In this document: one piece after another, positions 62,558-64,000 of the stretch
Layout: every line of letters begins with the position of its first letter
How positions within the stretch are numbered: the stretch's first letter is position 1
From: GCA-002733465 sp965230525
GTDB lineage: Bacteria; Pseudomonadota; Gammaproteobacteria; Enterobacterales; Kangiellaceae
Reading direction: 5' to 3'
Assembly: GCA_965230525.1 (NCBI GenBank)
Contig: OZ246008.1
Coordinates: forward strand, 2,666,001-2,730,000
DNA length: 64,000 nt
Notes under the pieces: model-generated
What the model was told of the DNA's origin: nothing
Seen by the model: the letters and a program-made list of their open reading frames with translations, nothing else
The model's database searches: none
Made by a program: the position numbers and the translations under genes

Positions 62558-62588
62558 AAAAAAAGGCCAGACAAGAGGATGCCCGGCC
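62558..62588 (-). terminator. Intrinsic terminator of the DMT transporter gene
   Basis: On the minus strand GGCCGGGCA (62588-62580) pairs with TGTCTGGCC (62573-62565), with two G-U pairs and a 6-nt loop, followed by a run of seven U residues (62564-62558). It lies about 60 nt beyond the transporter stop. The plus strand lacks a T-run. Confidence 0.85.
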
Positions 62589-62648
62589 AAAGCGCGTATT
62601 TCCACCTAAGGATATGGAACGCGAACTAACTAAACCAAAATTTTGAAG

Positions 62649-63629
62649 TTAGCATCCAGTTAAAGAATCCGCTTTTGATGCCAGTGCAGGTTTTGCTGCG
62701 GGCACGTATCTGGGTGACCTTTTGAATATGCCCACAAATTTTTCATTTGGTATTAACATAATCAAATTTCCGATACCGACTAATAAAAAGCCACTAACGG
62801 TGTAGCCACTCCAGACAAATCCTTCGAGCAGTGAACTCACTATGACTGAAACCACTGGAAATAAAACAATCGAATAACTTGCTTTCTCAGGGCCAATATT
62901 TTTTAGTAAATAAAAATAACTATAAAAAGCGATCACAGTGCCAAATAGGGTCAAGTAAGCCAAAGATATTAAGTAACTCGGCTGCGTGCTCAGGGTAAAA
63001 GGGGTTCCTTTGTAAATTGCAATCAAAACCAAAAATAAAGTGCCATAAAGCATGCCAAACCCACTGGTCTGAAACACCGGGTACTCATGGTTTGAGTTAC
63101 GCACACTCACCATGTTGCCGAGTGAAGCAAAGAGCACTCCCATAAAAACTAACCCGATACCGAGCAGTGATTCTAAATTGGTTTGGTAGAGCATTACTTC
63201 GGGCCAAAACAGTGCTGCTATTCCAACAATGCCCAAAGTAGCACCGAGATAAGTTTTAGCCACAATCCGTTTACCAAAAAATAGTCGGGTATTGACGATA
63301 TTTGTTAGCAGTAGCATTGAGAAAACGATAGACGTCATCGCAGACGATAAATAATTTTGCGCCTCATATAAAACAAAGTAATTCAAACAAAAATTAAAAA
63401 GGCCGAGTAACGCGATGTAGCCATGTTGCGCAACACTAAATTTTAGAGGTAAGCCTTTTATTTTGCTTAGCACTAAGATCAAGATTGCAGCTAATCCAAA
63501 GCGATAAATTAACGAGATTTCTATTGCGACTTCACCAAGTTGAAACTCAATGGCATACCAAGTGGTTCCCCAAATTAATACCGTGATTAAATAGAGAAAA
63601 ATATTTTTATATGTATTGAATAGATTCAT
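62649..63629 (-). CDS. EamA/DMT-family transporter
   Basis: A 326-residue membrane protein with ten predicted helices in two EamA repeats (about 8-140 and 155-290). GTTWYAIEFQLGEVAIEISL opens repeat 1 and YLTLFGTVIAFYSYFYLLKN lies in repeat 2. Members export amino acids and other small metabolites; the substrate here is unknown. It is divergent from a GntR-type regulator with three CTGTACAG sites between, which suggests specific regulation. Confidence 0.92.
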   Translation of the reverse strand: MNLFNTYKNIFLYLITVLIWGTTWYAIEFQLGEVAIEISLIYRFGLAAILILVLSKIKGLPLKFSVAQHGYIALLGLFNFCLNYFVLYEAQNYLSSAMTSIVFSMLLLTNIVNTRLFFGKRIVAKTYLGATLGIVGIAALFWPEVMLYQTNLESLLGIGLVFMGVLFASLGNMVSVRNSNHEYPVFQTSGFGMLYGTLFLVLIAIYKGTPFTLSTQPSYLISLAYLTLFGTVIAFYSYFYLLKNIGPEKASYSIVLFPVVSVIVSSLLEGFVWSGYTVSGFLLVGIGNLIMLIPNEKFVGIFKRSPRYVPAAKPALASKADSLTGC

Positions 63630-63725
63630 GGTAAACCAACTCTGCTAAACCGGTTTGTTGTTGATAAGTTGATCATACTTGTAATATCTGTATACTTTAC
63701 ATACACAGTAAAATAAAAATGTGAC

Positions 63726-63783
63726 CTGTACAGATGTATGCCCTGTACAGTTTTTATTTTAACGGCTTCAAACCTGTACAGGT
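63726..63783. promoter_or_regulatory. Triple CTGTACAG operator between the DMT transporter and the GntR regulator
   Basis: The 8-bp palindrome CTGTACAG occurs three times within 58 bp: 63726-63733, 63743-63750 and 63774-63781. The third is extended to the 12-bp palindrome ACCTGTACAGGT (63772-63783). Start-to-start spacings are 17 and 31 bp. The cluster lies in the divergent promoter region and is the likely binding site of the adjacent regulator. Confidence 0.75.
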
Positions 63784-63821
63784 AACCTGCTGATAGACGC
63801 CATAAACCACTGAGGGATGTT

Positions 63822-64000
63822 ATGTCTAGTATTGTTGATAAAAACCATGAGAATTACTTATATCAGCAAGTTGTTGATTTAATTGAAACTATGAAATCTT
63901 CAGGGACTTTAAGAAGTGGTGATAAGTTGCCGTCACTCAGAAAGCTCAGTAAACAGCTGGGAATTAGTATTCCAACCGTAAAGCAAGCCTATGTTGAATT
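63822..64000 (+). CDS. GntR-family (probably MocR-type) transcriptional regulator, 3' truncated
   Basis: The window ends after 59 complete codons. The reading frame from ATG 63822 gives a GntR winged helix: LYQQVVDLIETMK, then SGDKLPSLRKLSKQLGIS and IPTVKQAYVE, the standard pattern of PSLRxLAxxLGxS followed by TVxxAY. GAGGG lies 6 nt before the ATG. MocR-type regulators (GntR plus aminotransferase fold, PLP-dependent) often sit divergent from DMT transporters, as here, but the effector domain lies outside the window. Confidence 0.85.
   Translation, partial: MSSIVDKNHENYLYQQVVDLIETMKSSGTLRSGDKLPSLRKLSKQLGISIPTVKQAYVE

Overview
The window is a dense, ordinary-looking stretch of chromosome from a marine-type gammaproteobacterium, low to mid 40s in percent GC by eye. 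The Kangiellaceae/Oceanospirillales area is my inference, from PsrA, FabR with a divergent desaturase, the pepA-holC-valS/lptFG block and trpS-scpA-scpB-rluB. No rRNA, tRNA, insertion sequence, prophage or CRISPR array was seen. Most genes lie in tight operons with 1-8 nt overlaps. Several genes start at TTG behind good ribosome binding sites.

Layout. 1-6839: cytochrome c maturation operon ccmABCDEFGHI (ccmA cut by the window edge), with a 16-nt degenerate tandem repeat between ccmC and ccmD. 6840-7589: a structured leader and a gene for a secreted, cysteine-rich EGKCG-repeat peptide resembling HvfA-type copper-binding RiPP precursors, closed by a strong terminator; no modifying enzyme is nearby. 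7630-8805: mlaA and a PilZ protein. 8990-15769: signalling block, with an HsbR/HsbA-like pair (REC-PP2C phosphatase and STAS protein) converging on an operon of two paralogous REC-TPR proteins, a soluble histidine kinase and a membrane-anchored protein. 15948-18623: cytosolic 5'-nucleotidase, cysB and a hypothetical gene. 18722-26414: RND efflux operon with one adaptor and two different pumps. 26697-27200: a small helical protein with a CheZ-like DxxxQ motif. 27376-30603: psrA-fadE operon with a promoter and a PsrA-type operator. 30833-33933: OmpA-like lipoprotein, a Kv channel with a zinc ribbon, a HolD-like protein and rimI. 34153-38705: prfC, a TatD nuclease and an orphan GspE/PilB-type ATPase. 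38860-46232: pepA-holC-valS divergent from lptFG. 46261-51714: RDD protein, trpS, scpA, scpB, rluB and a lipoprotein. 51733-57617: two-domain QueD-like protein, adenosine kinase-like protein, sixA, a PlsC-like acyltransferase, prmB and a large repeat lipoprotein. 57794-60477: SGNH hydrolase, and a fatty acid desaturase divergent from fabR across a 24-bp palindrome. 60519-64000: small hypothetical gene, epmC, ATP-NAD kinase-like gene, DMT transporter and the start of a GntR-type regulator, with three CTGTACAG sites between the last two.

Themes. Envelope and lipid homeostasis recur (MlaA, LptFG, PlsC, FadE/PsrA, desaturase/FabR), as does phospho-relay signalling (REC-PP2C, STAS, REC-TPR pairs, SixA, CheZ-like protein). 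The most unusual items are the orphan HvfA-like peptide, the REC-TPR/kinase/REC-TPR operon, the CheZ-like protein and the linker-expanded HolD-like protein. All functional calls rest on motif recognition and gene order; no database search was run.
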